From NCBI RefSeq assembly GCF_042432495.1, contig NZ_JBHLXC010000012.1, positions 310,001 through 374,000 of the forward strand: a DNA stretch of 64,000 nt. The letters are read 5' to 3'. Below the pieces are notes generated by a model, which saw nothing but the letters and a program-made list of their open reading frames with translations, had not been told where the DNA came from and ran no database searches. The translations under genes were made by a program, and so were the position numbers. The stretch comes from Pseudochelatococcus lubricantis. Lineage in GTDB: Bacteria; Pseudomonadota; Alphaproteobacteria; Rhizobiales; Beijerinckiaceae. Below are positions 16,703 through 24,909 of the stretch, piece after piece (position 1 is the first letter of the stretch; each line of letters opens with the position of its first letter).

Positions 16703-17515
16703 GTGCGCAGCAGACATTTCGACTTGTTGCTGATATTGCCGGCGGCGATTTTCACGCTGGCCTTTCTCATCCTTCCCCTCGCGCGGCTGACACTTGAGGC
16801 CGGGAGCGGACCGGGCGGCCTGGCGGGCTTCTTCGTCATCCTGACCGAAGCGCGCTTTCGCAACAGCCTGATCGTCACGCTGGTGCTGGCGATCGTCACC
16901 ACGGTCGCGACACTCGCGGTCGCCACGGTCGCGGCGCAGACGCTCGCCCACAGGAAGTTCCCGGGGCGCGGCCTGCTGCTGTCGATGCTGACCTTCCCCC
17001 TCGCCTTTCCCGGCGTGGTGGTGGGCTTCATGATCATCCTTTTCGGCGGCCGGCTCGGACTTGTGGGCAGCGTCACGAAAAGCCTGATCGGCACCAACGT
17101 CGTTTTCGCCTATTCGTTGTTCGGCCTGTTTCTCGGCTACCTTTATTTTTCGGTGCCGCGCGTCTTGCTGACCATTCTCGCAGCCGCCGAAAAGCTCGAC
17201 CCGTCGCTGGTCGAGGCGGCGCGCTCCCTCGGCGCCGGCCCGGTCGCGATCCAGCGCGATGTGGTGCTGCCCGCCCTGTTTCCGGCCATGTACACCGGCG
17301 GCGCGCTGTGTTTCGCCACGGCGATGGGCGCCTTCGGCACCGCCTTCACGCTGGCAACCAACATCGATGTCGTGCCCATGCTGATCTATACCGAGTTCAC
17401 GCTGGCCACCAACGCCAGCATGGCCGCCGCCATCTCCATCGCTCTCGGACTCATCACCTGGGCCGCGCTCGTCGTCGCCCGCAGCCGCGCCATGCGCGAC
17501 GTGAACGGAGGCTGA
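16703..17515 (+). CDS. ABC transporter permease (binding-protein-dependent, first)
   Basis: The 270-residue protein starts with GTG after an ACCGGAGG ribosome-binding site. It has six predicted membrane helices and the permease EAA loop (LDPSLVEAARSLGAGPVAIQRDVVLPALFPAMYTGG), typical of the CysTW/PotB-like permease family. It forms the inner-membrane channel with the next gene's product. Two bases separate its stop from the next start. Confidence 0.9.
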   Translation: MRSRHFDLLLILPAAIFTLAFLILPLARLTLEAGSGPGGLAGFFVILTEARFRNSLIVTLVLAIVTTVATLAVATVAAQTLAHRKFPGRGLLLSMLTFPLAFPGVVVGFMIILFGGRLGLVGSVTKSLIGTNVVFAYSLFGLFLGYLYFSVPRVLLTILAAAEKLDPSLVEAARSLGAGPVAIQRDVVLPALFPAMYTGGALCFATAMGAFGTAFTLATNIDVVPMLIYTEFTLATNASMAAAISIALGLITWAALVVARSRAMRDVNGG

Positions 17516-17516
17516 C

Positions 17517-18311
17517 ATGCGCATTCGCTGGACCACCTGCGCCGGGATCGTCATCACGGCCCTGCTCACCCTGTTCCTGATCGTTCCTGTGCTGCTGTCG
17601 GTATATGCCGGCCTGACCGTCAACTACGCGCGCGGCATTTCGGCGGGCTTCACTCTCGACTGGGTCAGGCAGGTCTGGGGGCTCTATTCGGACACCGTCC
17701 TGCGCAGCCTCGTCGTCGCGCTGCTGACGCTCATCCTGACACTGCTGATCGGCGTGCCCGGCGCCTATGCGCTGGTGCGCCGGGGCGGCCGCTTCGCCCG
17801 CATCGTCGAGGAGATCGTGACGCTGCCCGTCGCAATTCCGGGTCTGGCGCTCGCGCTCGCCATGATCCTTCTCTACGGCGGCTTCGGTGCGTTCCGGCAA
17901 TCCACGCTGTTCGTCGTGATCGGGCACGTGCTCTTCACGCTGCCTTTCATGATGCGCTCGGTCATCGCCATTCTCGAAACCATCGACTGGCGGACGCTGG
18001 ATGAAGGCGCGGCCAGCCTCGGTTCCCCCGCGTGGCGGCGTTTCGTGGATGTGATCCTGCCGAACGTGCGCCCCGGCATCGTGGCGGGCGCGCTCACCGT
18101 CGTCACCCTGTCCATCGGCGAATTCAACCTGACATGGATGATGCATACGCCGATGACCAAGACCCTGCCCGTGGGGCTGGCCGATGCCTATGCGTCGATG
18201 CGTCTCGAAATCGCATCCGCCTATACGCTCGTCTTCCTCGTCATGGTGATCCCTCTGCTCGTCGGCGTGCAGGCCGTTGCGGACCTCTCGGAGAAACGGA
18301 CAAAGTCATGA
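17517..18311 (+). CDS. ABC transporter permease (binding-protein-dependent, second)
   Basis: The 264-residue protein has about six transmembrane helices and an EAA loop, TLDEGAASLGSPAWRRFVDVILPNVRPGIVAGAL, as in PotC/CysW-type partners. The region LPVAIPGLALALAMILLYGG is the conserved hydrophobic segment before the loop. The stop codon overlaps the ATG of the ATPase gene (ATGA), so the two are coupled. Confidence 0.9.
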   Translation: MRIRWTTCAGIVITALLTLFLIVPVLLSVYAGLTVNYARGISAGFTLDWVRQVWGLYSDTVLRSLVVALLTLILTLLIGVPGAYALVRRGGRFARIVEEIVTLPVAIPGLALALAMILLYGGFGAFRQSTLFVVIGHVLFTLPFMMRSVIAILETIDWRTLDEGAASLGSPAWRRFVDVILPNVRPGIVAGALTVVTLSIGEFNLTWMMHTPMTKTLPVGLADAYASMRLEIASAYTLVFLVMVIPLLVGVQAVADLSEKRTKS

Positions 18312-19387
18312 ACGCCCACACCGCAAACCCGACGGCTGCCCGGCGCGGCTCGTCCATAACCACCCGCCGGCTGTCCAAGACGTTCAACGGCGTCACCGTG
18401 CTCCAGCCCACCGATCTCGAAATCCCCGCGGGCGAGATCCTCGTGCTGCTCGGGCCGTCCGGCTGCGGCAAGACCACGCTGCTGCGGCTGATCGCCGGCC
18501 TCGAACAGCCCGACGGCCCCGACATGATCCGCTTCGACGGCGAGGATGTCGGCGGCGTGCCCATCGAGAAGCGCAATGTCGGCATGGTGTTCCAGTCCTA
18601 CGCCCTGTTCCCGAACATGACGGTTGCCGAAAACGTCGCCTACGGCCTGAAAATCCGCAGGATCGGGCGTGCGCAGCGCGAGGCTGAAACCCGCCGCCTG
18701 CTGGCGCTCGTGGGCATGGACGAATATGCGGATCGCCGCATCTCGGCCATCTCGGGCGGGCAGCGCCAGCGCACCGCGCTGGCCCGCGCCCTTGCCATCA
18801 AGCCGCGCGTCCTGCTCCTCGACGAGCCGCTCGCCGCGCTCGACGCCGTGCTGCGCGAGCGCCTGCGGGTCGAAATCGGCCTGCTGCTGCGCGAATTCGG
18901 CATCACGGCCGTCTATGTAACCCACGATCAGGCCGAGGCCATGGCCATCGGCGACCGCATCGCCGTCATGCAGCGCGGGCGCATTGCCCAGATTGGCGCG
19001 CCGCAGACGATCTACCACCGCCCCGCCAACGACTTCGTGGCCGATTTCGTCGGCACCATGAACCGGCTCGAAGGGCGCGTGGCCGGCGGGGTGCTGGCCA
19101 TCGAGGGCGACGGCACCCACGCGCGCCTGGACGTCGGCGGCCCCGATCGCGCGGCCGCGATCTGCTTCCGTCCCGAAGCCGCGCGGCTGTCGGCCGGTGA
19201 GGCCGCCGTTGCGGCGCGCGTCGTCGCCTCGACCTTTTTCGGTGCCACGCAACGTCTCGTCGCCGAGGTCGCGCCGGGCCGCAGGTTGCAGCTCGACCTG
19301 TCGTCCAGCCTGTCCTTCACGCCCGGCCAGATCGTCGCTTTCGATATCGATCCGCAGGCGATCATCGAGTTCCAGCAAGAAGCCTGA
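18308..19387 (+). CDS. ABC transporter ATP-binding protein (PotA/UgpC-like, with TOBE domain)
   Basis: The 359-residue ATPase has Walker A GPSGCGKTT (residues 49-57), Q-loop MVFQSYALFPNMTVAENVAYGL, signature ISGGQRQRTALARAL, Walker B VLLLDEPLAALD and H-loop YVTHDQAEAMAIGDRI. A C-terminal extension of about 110 residues contains a TOBE-like segment (CFRPEAARL...). Start 18308 is fixed by its overlap with the permease stop; the frame stays open upstream but only as a shadow of the permease. It energises the two preceding permeases. Confidence 0.93.
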   Translation: MNAHTANPTAARRGSSITTRRLSKTFNGVTVLQPTDLEIPAGEILVLLGPSGCGKTTLLRLIAGLEQPDGPDMIRFDGEDVGGVPIEKRNVGMVFQSYALFPNMTVAENVAYGLKIRRIGRAQREAETRRLLALVGMDEYADRRISAISGGQRQRTALARALAIKPRVLLLDEPLAALDAVLRERLRVEIGLLLREFGITAVYVTHDQAEAMAIGDRIAVMQRGRIAQIGAPQTIYHRPANDFVADFVGTMNRLEGRVAGGVLAIEGDGTHARLDVGGPDRAAAICFRPEAARLSAGEAAVAARVVASTFFGATQRLVAEVAPGRRLQLDLSSSLSFTPGQIVAFDIDPQAIIEFQQEA

Positions 19388-19390
19388 TCA

Positions 19391-20227
19391 ATGCTCATCG
19401 CCCAGATTTCAGACCTGCATATTCGGCCCGACGGCCAACTCGCCTACGGTATCTCCGAAACCAATCTCCTCGCCGAACACGCGATCCACGCGCTGCTGCG
19501 CCTCAACCCGGCGCCGGATTGCGTTCTTGTGACCGGCGACCTCACCGATTGCGGGCTGGACGAGGAATACGAGATCGTATCCGGGTTGCTGTCCCGGCTG
19601 CCCATGCCCGTCTACGCCATTCCGGGAAACCACGACAGGCGGGAGCCGTTCCGGCGCACCTTCCGGTCCGCCGGGTATCTTCCCTCTGCGGGCCCGCTCA
19701 ACTACGCCGTGCGGTGCGGTCCGGCGCGCATCGTCGCCCTCGACAGTCTGGTGCAGGGCGAAAGCCATGGCGCGCTGCTGCCCGAGACGCTGGCGTTTCT
19801 GGAGCGCGCGCTCGCGGAGGCTCCGGAAGCGCCGACGCTTGTCATGCTGCACCATCCGCCCTTCGAAACCGGCATCGGCCATATGGACAGGGCACGCCTT
19901 TTCGACGGCGCGGAGGAACTGGAGCGCCTTGTCAGAAGGAACCCCCAGGTGCAGCGCGTTCTCTGCGGACACGTGCATCGTTCGATCCAGCAGTTGTTCG
20001 GCGGAACGCTATGCCAGATCGCGCCGTCCGTGGGCCATCAGGTCGCCCTCGACCTGCATGCCGATGCGCCGTCGTGCTTCATCCTGGAACCGCCTGAGCT
20101 TCTGCTGCATCGGCTTGCCGGCAACCGGATCGTCACCCACACGGCCAAGATAGACAGGGCACCCGGTCCGTTCCCGTTCATATTGCCCGACGACTACCCC
20201 GGCCGCCGCCCGGATGCGGTCCCGTAG
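19391..20227 (+). CDS. GpdQ-like class III metallophosphodiesterase
   Basis: The 278-residue calcineurin-type phosphoesterase has the five metal motifs in order: ISDLH (D, H), GDLTDCG (D), GNHDRR (N, H), LHHPPFETG (H) and GHVH (two H). The domain layout, including an NxxAEHAIHAL-like helix and an RCGPARIVALDS strand, closely resembles Enterobacter GpdQ, a glycerophosphodiesterase, and cyclic-nucleotide phosphodiesterase CpdA. No signal peptide is present, so it acts in the cytoplasm. It is the last gene of the LacI-ABC unit, 3 bases after the ATPase stop, and is best read as the enzyme that hydrolyses the imported phosphodiester. Confidence 0.87.
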   Translation: MLIAQISDLHIRPDGQLAYGISETNLLAEHAIHALLRLNPAPDCVLVTGDLTDCGLDEEYEIVSGLLSRLPMPVYAIPGNHDRREPFRRTFRSAGYLPSAGPLNYAVRCGPARIVALDSLVQGESHGALLPETLAFLERALAEAPEAPTLVMLHHPPFETGIGHMDRARLFDGAEELERLVRRNPQVQRVLCGHVHRSIQQLFGGTLCQIAPSVGHQVALDLHADAPSCFILEPPELLLHRLAGNRIVTHTAKIDRAPGPFPFILPDDYPGRRPDAVP

Positions 20228-20258
20228 GCAGCGCGGCCCCCTCGATCGCACGCCGGAA

Positions 20259-21155
20259 TTACGTCCCGAACGAACTGTTCCGGAACAACTCGCTGAGCCG
20301 CCGGGCGGCTGACGACAACCGGCGTTCCTTGTGCTTCAGGATGGTGAACTTGCGTGACGGCAACGGTATGTCGAGTACCGTGACCGTGCCGTTCCCGATG
20401 AAAGGCTCGACAACCGCTCTGGAAAGGGCCGCGGCGGCCCCGCTGGAGAGAATGCCCTTCAGAACGGCCTCGTTCGACGGCAGGGTCAACAGAACCTTGA
20501 GTTCGGAGACATCGATGCAAAACGCCTGCAACGCGGCCTCGAATTCCGAACGTGTGCCGGAACCGGGCTCCCGCATGATCCAGGCAAGCTCCCTGATGGT
20601 GTCGACAACCGGCAGTTTCCCTGCCGGCGCAAGCTTGCAGCCCGACGGCACCACGACGACGAGCTGATCGAGAGCGATCGTTTGCGCCGCGATGGCCGGC
20701 TCATCGATGGTGCCTTCGATGAACCCCAGTTCGGCAGTGCCCTCGACGACAGCACGGGTGACGGTCATCGTATTGCCGACTGTAAGACTGAGTTCTATTT
20801 CTGGATAGACGTCGCGAAAACGAAGGAGTCTCTGTGGCAGCCAGTAATTAGCGATTGTCTGGCTTGCGTGAATATCGATATGCCCTCTCTTGAGATTACC
20901 GAGATCGCCCAGAACGAGTTCCGCGGCTCGTACGCGGGCAAGCGTTTCCTTCGCTTCCTTGAGAAAGGTTTGCCCGTCGCGCGTCAGTTCGATGCCACGG
21001 CCAACCCGCTCGAACAGACGTACGTTGTAGAAAGACTCAAGCGTCTTGATAGAGGCGCTGACAGCCGATGGCGTTAAGCCAAGCGCGGAGGCGGCGCGTG
21101 TGAGATGCTCGCGCTCCGCGACCGCGACAAAGATGGTGAGCTGCTCAAAAGTCAT
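20259..21155 (-). CDS. LysR-family transcriptional regulator (YeiE/CbbR-like)
   Basis: The 298-residue protein has an N-terminal LysR helix-turn-helix (MTFEQLTIFVAVAEREHLTRAASALGLTPSAVSASIKTLE, residues 1-40) and a substrate-binding domain with GHIDIHASQTIANYWLPQRLLRFRDVYPEIELSLTVGNT. The latter pattern is typical of the CbbR/YeiE branch. It is divergent from a YeiH-family membrane protein gene, the same pairing as yeiE-yeiH in enteric bacteria, so it is the likely regulator of that gene. The intergenic region is about 105 bp and AT-rich. Confidence 0.92.
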   Translation of the reverse strand: MTFEQLTIFVAVAEREHLTRAASALGLTPSAVSASIKTLESFYNVRLFERVGRGIELTRDGQTFLKEAKETLARVRAAELVLGDLGNLKRGHIDIHASQTIANYWLPQRLLRFRDVYPEIELSLTVGNTMTVTRAVVEGTAELGFIEGTIDEPAIAAQTIALDQLVVVVPSGCKLAPAGKLPVVDTIRELAWIMREPGSGTRSEFEAALQAFCIDVSELKVLLTLPSNEAVLKGILSSGAAAALSRAVVEPFIGNGTVTVLDIPLPSRKFTILKHKERRLSSAARRLSELFRNSSFGT

Positions 21156-21260
21156 GGCAAACCGTTCAGTTTCGTCAAACAGAATGTATCATTTTTCTCG
21201 ATAGATATGTTTTTTTAACAATGCAATATATTTCAAGTCAGTCAAAAACATACGAAATTT

Positions 21261-22271
21261 ATGATATTTATCATGAAATATAAAAAACTTCTAACTGGTC
21301 TGTCCGCTTGCGTATTTATCACGATTTCAGCTATCTTACTTGCGAATATTGAATTCATATTTCTTGGATTTACCTGGATTGATAGTATTATCCTATCGAT
21401 CCTGCTTGGAACGGCAATCCATACAATCTGGAAAATTCCGCCCTGCTGGCTCCCCGGGGTGCAATTCGCCGCCAAATGGCCTCTGGAAATCGCCATTGTG
21501 CTTCTCGGCGCCTCGACCAGCATTACAGCGATTGTGGATGCCGGCCTCGCCATGGTCGGCGCAGTGATGACGGTTGTCGTCATGACGCTGTCGGCAGGCT
21601 ATGGCATCGGTCGAATGCTCGGACTGCCGCGGCGGGTGGCGATACTCGTCGCTTGCGGAAACGCCATCTGCGGCAATTCCGCGATCGCCGCCGCCGCCCC
21701 CGTGATCGGCGCGAAGGGCGAAGAAGTGACCGCTTCCATCACATTCACGGCCGCCCTGGGCATCCCGGTCGTGGTGCTGCTGCCGCTGACATTCCCGCTT
21801 CTCCATCTCACACAGTGGCAATACGGCGTCATCGCCGGCATGGTGCTCTATGCGGTGCCGCAGGTGCTGGCGGCCACCATACCCATTGGCCAGGCAAGCG
21901 CCGAGATCGGCATCCTGGTGAAGCTTATACGTGTTCTCATGCTTGGTCCCGTGATCGCCTGCCTCGGCCTGATGCGCGGCCGTGCCGGGGGGCAGGCGGG
22001 AGCCCGCGCGGTGCCGGTTCCGTGGTGCGTCATCGGTTTTGCCGTGCTGATGACGGCGCGGTCGCTGAACCTCGTTCCCGAAGCACTGCTTTCGCCGCTC
22101 AGTCACCTGTCGTCCGGCCTCACCAATCTTTCCATGGCGGCGCTGGGCCTGTCCGTCAATCTTCGCACCGTTCTCTCCTCGGGCGGAAGAGTGCTCGCCG
22201 CCGGCGGCCTGTCCCTCATCACCCTCGCGGCGCTGAGCGCCACCGCCGTCGCCCTCCTCTCCGCGCCGTAA
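21261..22271 (+). CDS. YeiH/PF03601-family membrane protein (putative anion exporter)
   Basis: The 336-residue, strongly hydrophobic protein has about ten membrane helices. It carries the family motif region WPLEIAIVLLGASTSI, VACGNAICGNSAIAAAAPVIGAK (GNxICGxSAIAAxxPVI, diagnostic of PF03601/YeiH) and LSNLSMAALGLSVNL-like C-terminal segment. Relatives are annotated as putative sulfate exporters, and in enteric bacteria the linked YeiE regulator responds to sulfite. The first ~60 codons are AT-richer than the rest. Start could be 21261 or the ATG at 21273, since neither has a clear ribosome-binding site. Confidence 0.88.
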   Translation: MIFIMKYKKLLTGLSACVFITISAILLANIEFIFLGFTWIDSIILSILLGTAIHTIWKIPPCWLPGVQFAAKWPLEIAIVLLGASTSITAIVDAGLAMVGAVMTVVVMTLSAGYGIGRMLGLPRRVAILVACGNAICGNSAIAAAAPVIGAKGEEVTASITFTAALGIPVVVLLPLTFPLLHLTQWQYGVIAGMVLYAVPQVLAATIPIGQASAEIGILVKLIRVLMLGPVIACLGLMRGRAGGQAGARAVPVPWCVIGFAVLMTARSLNLVPEALLSPLSHLSSGLTNLSMAALGLSVNLRTVLSSGGRVLAAGGLSLITLAALSATAVALLSAP

Positions 22272-22294
22272 GGACGGCAACAACCGGCACGTCC

Positions 22295-22576
22295 CTATTC
22301 CATCAGAAAGGCGACGAACCGGCGGATTTCCGAGTTCGGCGGCGTCTCCACCGGTATGATGACGTAAATGTCCTTCACCAGCGCCGCGTCCTCGATTTCG
22401 ATCGCGTGGAGACGCCCGTCCCTTACCTCGTTGGTCACGGAGGCATCGAGCACGATGGAAATGCCAAGGGAAGCCGCAACGGCGTGCTTGACCGCGTCGG
22501 TGGAGCCGAGGTTCTGGGTGACGGTCAGGCGATCGGCGATCGGCACACTGGGTTTCGACATTCTCCGCAGCCGGCG
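22295..22576 (-). pseudogene. LysR C-terminal fragment (substrate-binding domain remnant)
   Basis: About 85 residues from KPSVPIADRLTVTQNLGSTD to EIRRFVAFLME match the C-terminal half of a LysR effector domain: the LGSTDAVKHAVAASLGISIV stretch is the conserved co-inducer-domain helix. No helix-turn-helix or first half is present; upstream on the same strand the sequence changes to a reductase fragment. It is therefore a 5'-truncated remnant rather than a working regulator. Confidence 0.75.
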
Positions 22577-23055
22577 TGCCCAGCGCACCCATCAATACCT
22601 GCGGCTCCGCCCTGTCGGACAAGCAGGTGGCGCACCTCGGGCTCGCGTATCCGCTCCCCGGTCAGATAGCTGTCGCGCGCGTCGATCAGGACGTGCAAGT
22701 GGACATCGGCACCCGATGCGCCCTCCGTCAGTTTGCCCCGCGCTTCCTCGTCGACATCGGCCGTCGAGTGGAAGAGATCGATCTGCTGCGAGAGCGGCCA
22801 GTCCGGTGTGCCTTTCTGAAGCGCCATATGCTTCATGCGGGCAAGAAACGGCGTGATGCCGATGCCGCCGCCGATCCAGATCTGCCGCGGCCGGTCGTCG
22901 CCGCAAGTGAAGCAGCCGTAAGGACCTTCCACCCTGACGTCCTGCCCAACGCGAAGCTTCTCCCTCAGGCGGCCCGTATGGTCTCCAAGTTCCTTGGTGA
23001 CGAAGGTGATGCCGGGGCGTTCGTCGTTCCAGCCGGAGGCAATTTTCGACGATTT
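22577..23055 (-). pseudogene. Ferredoxin-NAD reductase-type fragment of a ferric reductase-like protein
   Basis: Reading right to left, the frame carries ASGWNDERPGITFVTKELGD, then GRLREKLRVGQDVRVEGPYG and CFTCGDDRPRQIWIGGGIGITPFLARM. This is the FAD/NAD-binding module of ferric reductase-like transmembrane proteins (GGIGITPFL is the nucleotide-binding motif). The frame is blocked by a stop just upstream of the conserved part, so the membrane domain is missing. The end (after DARDSYLTGERI) loses similarity where the LysR fragment begins. Both ends broken: a rearrangement remnant. Confidence 0.75.
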
Positions 23056-23084
23056 CGCAATTTATTACTATATTATGACTATGG

Positions 23085-23271
23085 ATAATTTCCTGAGAAC
23101 AGCTTCTCGACGAACATTCTAGCGGCGAGCTGCGCCTGACCTGCTGCACCGCTTCCAGTATCCAGGCACCGTTATCGAGACGTGAAAGGAACGTGGCCAA
23201 AATGAAAGTCCGATCGGCTTGTAACATGTGTTCATAAAGCGCTGCGATCTCATTGGGAGGCAGTGCATCGC
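23085..23271 (-). pseudogene. Probable distal part of a secreted-protein gene cut by the IS element
   Basis: Immediately left of the IS end the minus strand encodes DALPPNEIAALYEHMLQADR and then FILATFLSRLDNGAWILEAVQQVR, a protein-like stretch without a start. It points away from the IS and follows the direction of the interrupted gene on the other side (24484-24773). The two halves do not join in frame if the flanks are simply abutted, and no target-site duplication is visible, so the reconstruction is tentative. Confidence 0.45.
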
Positions 23272-23320
23272 TGTATCGACCCAGTGAATTCCTGCTCATG
23301 CTACAAGGGAGAACGTAGCA

Positions 23321-23668
23321 ATGAGTATGACCATGGACGACAGCATCAAGCGCTGGACCGCGAAGCGAAAAACGGCGCTGGTGATCGAAATCATTCAGGG
23401 CAAGACCACGGTGGCCGAGGCCAGCCGGTCCTTCGACCTGTCGCCCTCCGAGATTGAGGGTTGGATTGATGACGCGAAGCGGGGGATGGAGAATTCCCTG
23501 CGGGCGAACCCGCTCGACATTCGAGAGCAATACGAGAAGCAGTTGAAGGACCTGCAGGAGGCTTATGGCGAGGCCATGCTGGAGTTGCGTGCCCGAAAAA
23601 ATACCAGGCCCTGCTGGATGCACAGGACGACAAATGATCCAGAGCATCCATCAGGGCCTTCTCGCTGA
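23321..23668 (+). pseudogene. IS3-family OrfA with a probable 1-base deletion in an A tract
   Basis: The 115-codon frame encodes a small DNA-binding protein of the IS3 orfA/DUF1153 type (VAEASRSFDLSPSEIEGWID recognition region, followed by a coiled-coil-like YEKQLKDLQEAYGEAMLELRARK). At the six-A run 23596-23601 the frame continues into unrelated residues (NTRPCWMHR...). Shifting by one base there gives KKYQALLDAQDDK followed by a TGA at 23635-23637 that overlaps the orfB ATG, the usual architecture. An ancestral seven-A tract that lost one base explains this best; a programmed -1 shift on the A run is the alternative. Confidence 0.75.
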
Positions 23669-24455
23669 GGGTATCAAGGTTCCGCTAACCAAGCTCTGCG
23701 CCTGGTTTGAGGTGCCGCGCCGGACGGTGTATTACCTGCCAACCAAGGCAGCTCCAAAGGTCGATCCGCGGTTCGCTGAGCCGATCAAGGCTATGATCGA
23801 GCAGGAACCGTCCTTCGGCTACCGGACCGTGGCTTGGCTGCTCGGCTTCAACAAAAACACGGTGCAGCGGGTCTTTCAGCTCAAGGGCTGGCAGGTGCGC
23901 AAGCGGCCCATCGGCATGCGCCCCCGCATTGAGGCGATCCCATCTGTGGCCCAAGCCCCAAACGAGCGCTGGTCGACCGGCATGTGCCGGGTCTGGGCCG
24001 GGCGGGATGGTTGGGCCACACTGGCCCTGGTTATCGATTGCCACACCCGCGAGCTGTTGGGCTGGCATTTGTCGCGATCCGGCAAGGCCACGACCGCAGC
24101 CAGCGCATTGGAGCATGCCCTGATCACCAGGTTCGGCACCTTGGGCCGGGTCACGCAGGAGTTCCTGCTGAGGTCGGACAACGGGCTCGTTTTTACCAGT
24201 CGCAAGTTCACGGCACTGGTCCGCAGCTACGGGTTGAAGCAGGAGTTCATCACGCCTCACTGCCCGCAACAGAACGGCATGGTCGAGCGCGTGATCCGAA
24301 CACTGAAAGAGCAATGCGTCCATCGCCAACGCTTCGACAGCATCCAACACGCAACACGCGCCATCGGTGATTGGATCAGCTTCTACAACAACCGCCGCCC
24401 TCATCAGGCCCTTGCCATGCGCACGCCGGCCGAGGCATTCAGATTAGCGGCTTAA
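23634..24455 (+). CDS. IS3-family transposase OrfB, DDE catalytic domain with first Asp replaced by Gly
   Basis: The 273-residue protein has an rve integrase core. The second and third catalytic residues are Asp182 (LLRSDNGLVF) and Glu218 (NGMVERVIRTLKEQ), exactly 35 residues apart between them, as in IS3 elements. The first acidic residue should lie in the ERWSTDM context, but the codon at 23979-23981 is GGC, giving ERWSTGM (Gly116). Loss of the first Asp abolishes catalysis in DDE enzymes. The ATG at 23634 overlaps the predicted ancestral orfA stop. Confidence 0.9.
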   Translation: MIQSIHQGLLAEGIKVPLTKLCAWFEVPRRTVYYLPTKAAPKVDPRFAEPIKAMIEQEPSFGYRTVAWLLGFNKNTVQRVFQLKGWQVRKRPIGMRPRIEAIPSVAQAPNERWSTGMCRVWAGRDGWATLALVIDCHTRELLGWHLSRSGKATTAASALEHALITRFGTLGRVTQEFLLRSDNGLVFTSRKFTALVRSYGLKQEFITPHCPQQNGMVERVIRTLKEQCVHRQRFDSIQHATRAIGDWISFYNNRRPHQALAMRTPAEAFRLAA

Positions 24456-24483
24456 CCTGAGCAGATTCCGCTGGGTCGATACA

Positions 24484-24773
24484 TTGATGTTTGCCAGGTC
24501 GAAGCGCACCAGCAGTTCCTGGTCACGAGTCAGTTTTTCCGCACGCACGGCAGCCTGCATTTTCGGCAGGCGCTTTGAAACAGCTTCTTTATCCGGCGAG
24601 CCTTTGGCGATGAGATTCAGGATCTCCGCGTGCGCCGCATTGACGGGGGTGCGTTTAGCAACAAACTTGTTTGGTTCCGGCCCGCAAGTACTCGCCGTAT
24701 CCGCTGCCGATGCCGGAGACCAGAACAGGCAAACTACGATCGCAAGAAACGCGCCAAGTCGGCGGCTCATCAT
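24484..24773 (-). pseudogene. 5' part of a secreted-protein gene interrupted by the IS3 element
   Basis: The gene starts at 24773 with a clear signal peptide (MSRRLGAFLAIVVCLFWSP, cleavage after ASA). It encodes about 95 residues, including RTPVNAAHAEILNLIAKGSPD and a helical KRLPKMQAAVRAEKLTRDQE. The reading frame then enters the right terminal repeat of the IS, which supplies a false end (VSTQRNLLRLSR). The family was not recognised. The likely remainder lies on the other side of the IS at 23085-23271. Confidence 0.6.
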
Positions 24774-24909
24774 GAACCTAGCTCCTTGATTTCTCGCGAT
24801 GCCCGTTCAATTTCAAAATAACGGCGCCGCCTCCGCTGGCGAAATGTGGCAATAAATCGGCACTTGGTCAATGTGTAATTGTCGTTGGCGGCTCCATGAA
24901 CCTTCGTGC

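Larger units (their letters stand above)
23272..24483 (+). mobile_element. IS3-family insertion sequence (1212 bp), apparently inactive
   Basis: Terminal inverted repeats were read directly. The left end is TGTATCGACCCAG then TGAATTCC then TGCTCA (23272-23298). The right end, reverse-complemented, is TGTATCGACCCAG then CGGAATC then TGCTCA (ending at 24483). The first 13 and last 6 bases of the repeats are identical. Inside are two overlapping genes of IS3 type. No direct target duplication flanks it (ATCGC on the left, TTGAT on the right), which points to later rearrangement or decay. The transposase carries a damaged active site. Confidence 0.9.

Noticed and set aside
16610..17623. A 337-codon minus-strand frame over the ABC permeases
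   Set aside because: It is an antisense shadow with repetitive charged residues; the plus strand carries the EAA-loop permeases.
23321..23601. Programmed -1 frameshifting between orfA and orfB of the IS3 element
   Set aside because: A -1 shift on the A tract only restores the orfA ending (KKYQALLDAQDDK and stop) and does not enter the orfB frame. A lost base in the tract explains the data more simply, though slippage is not excluded.
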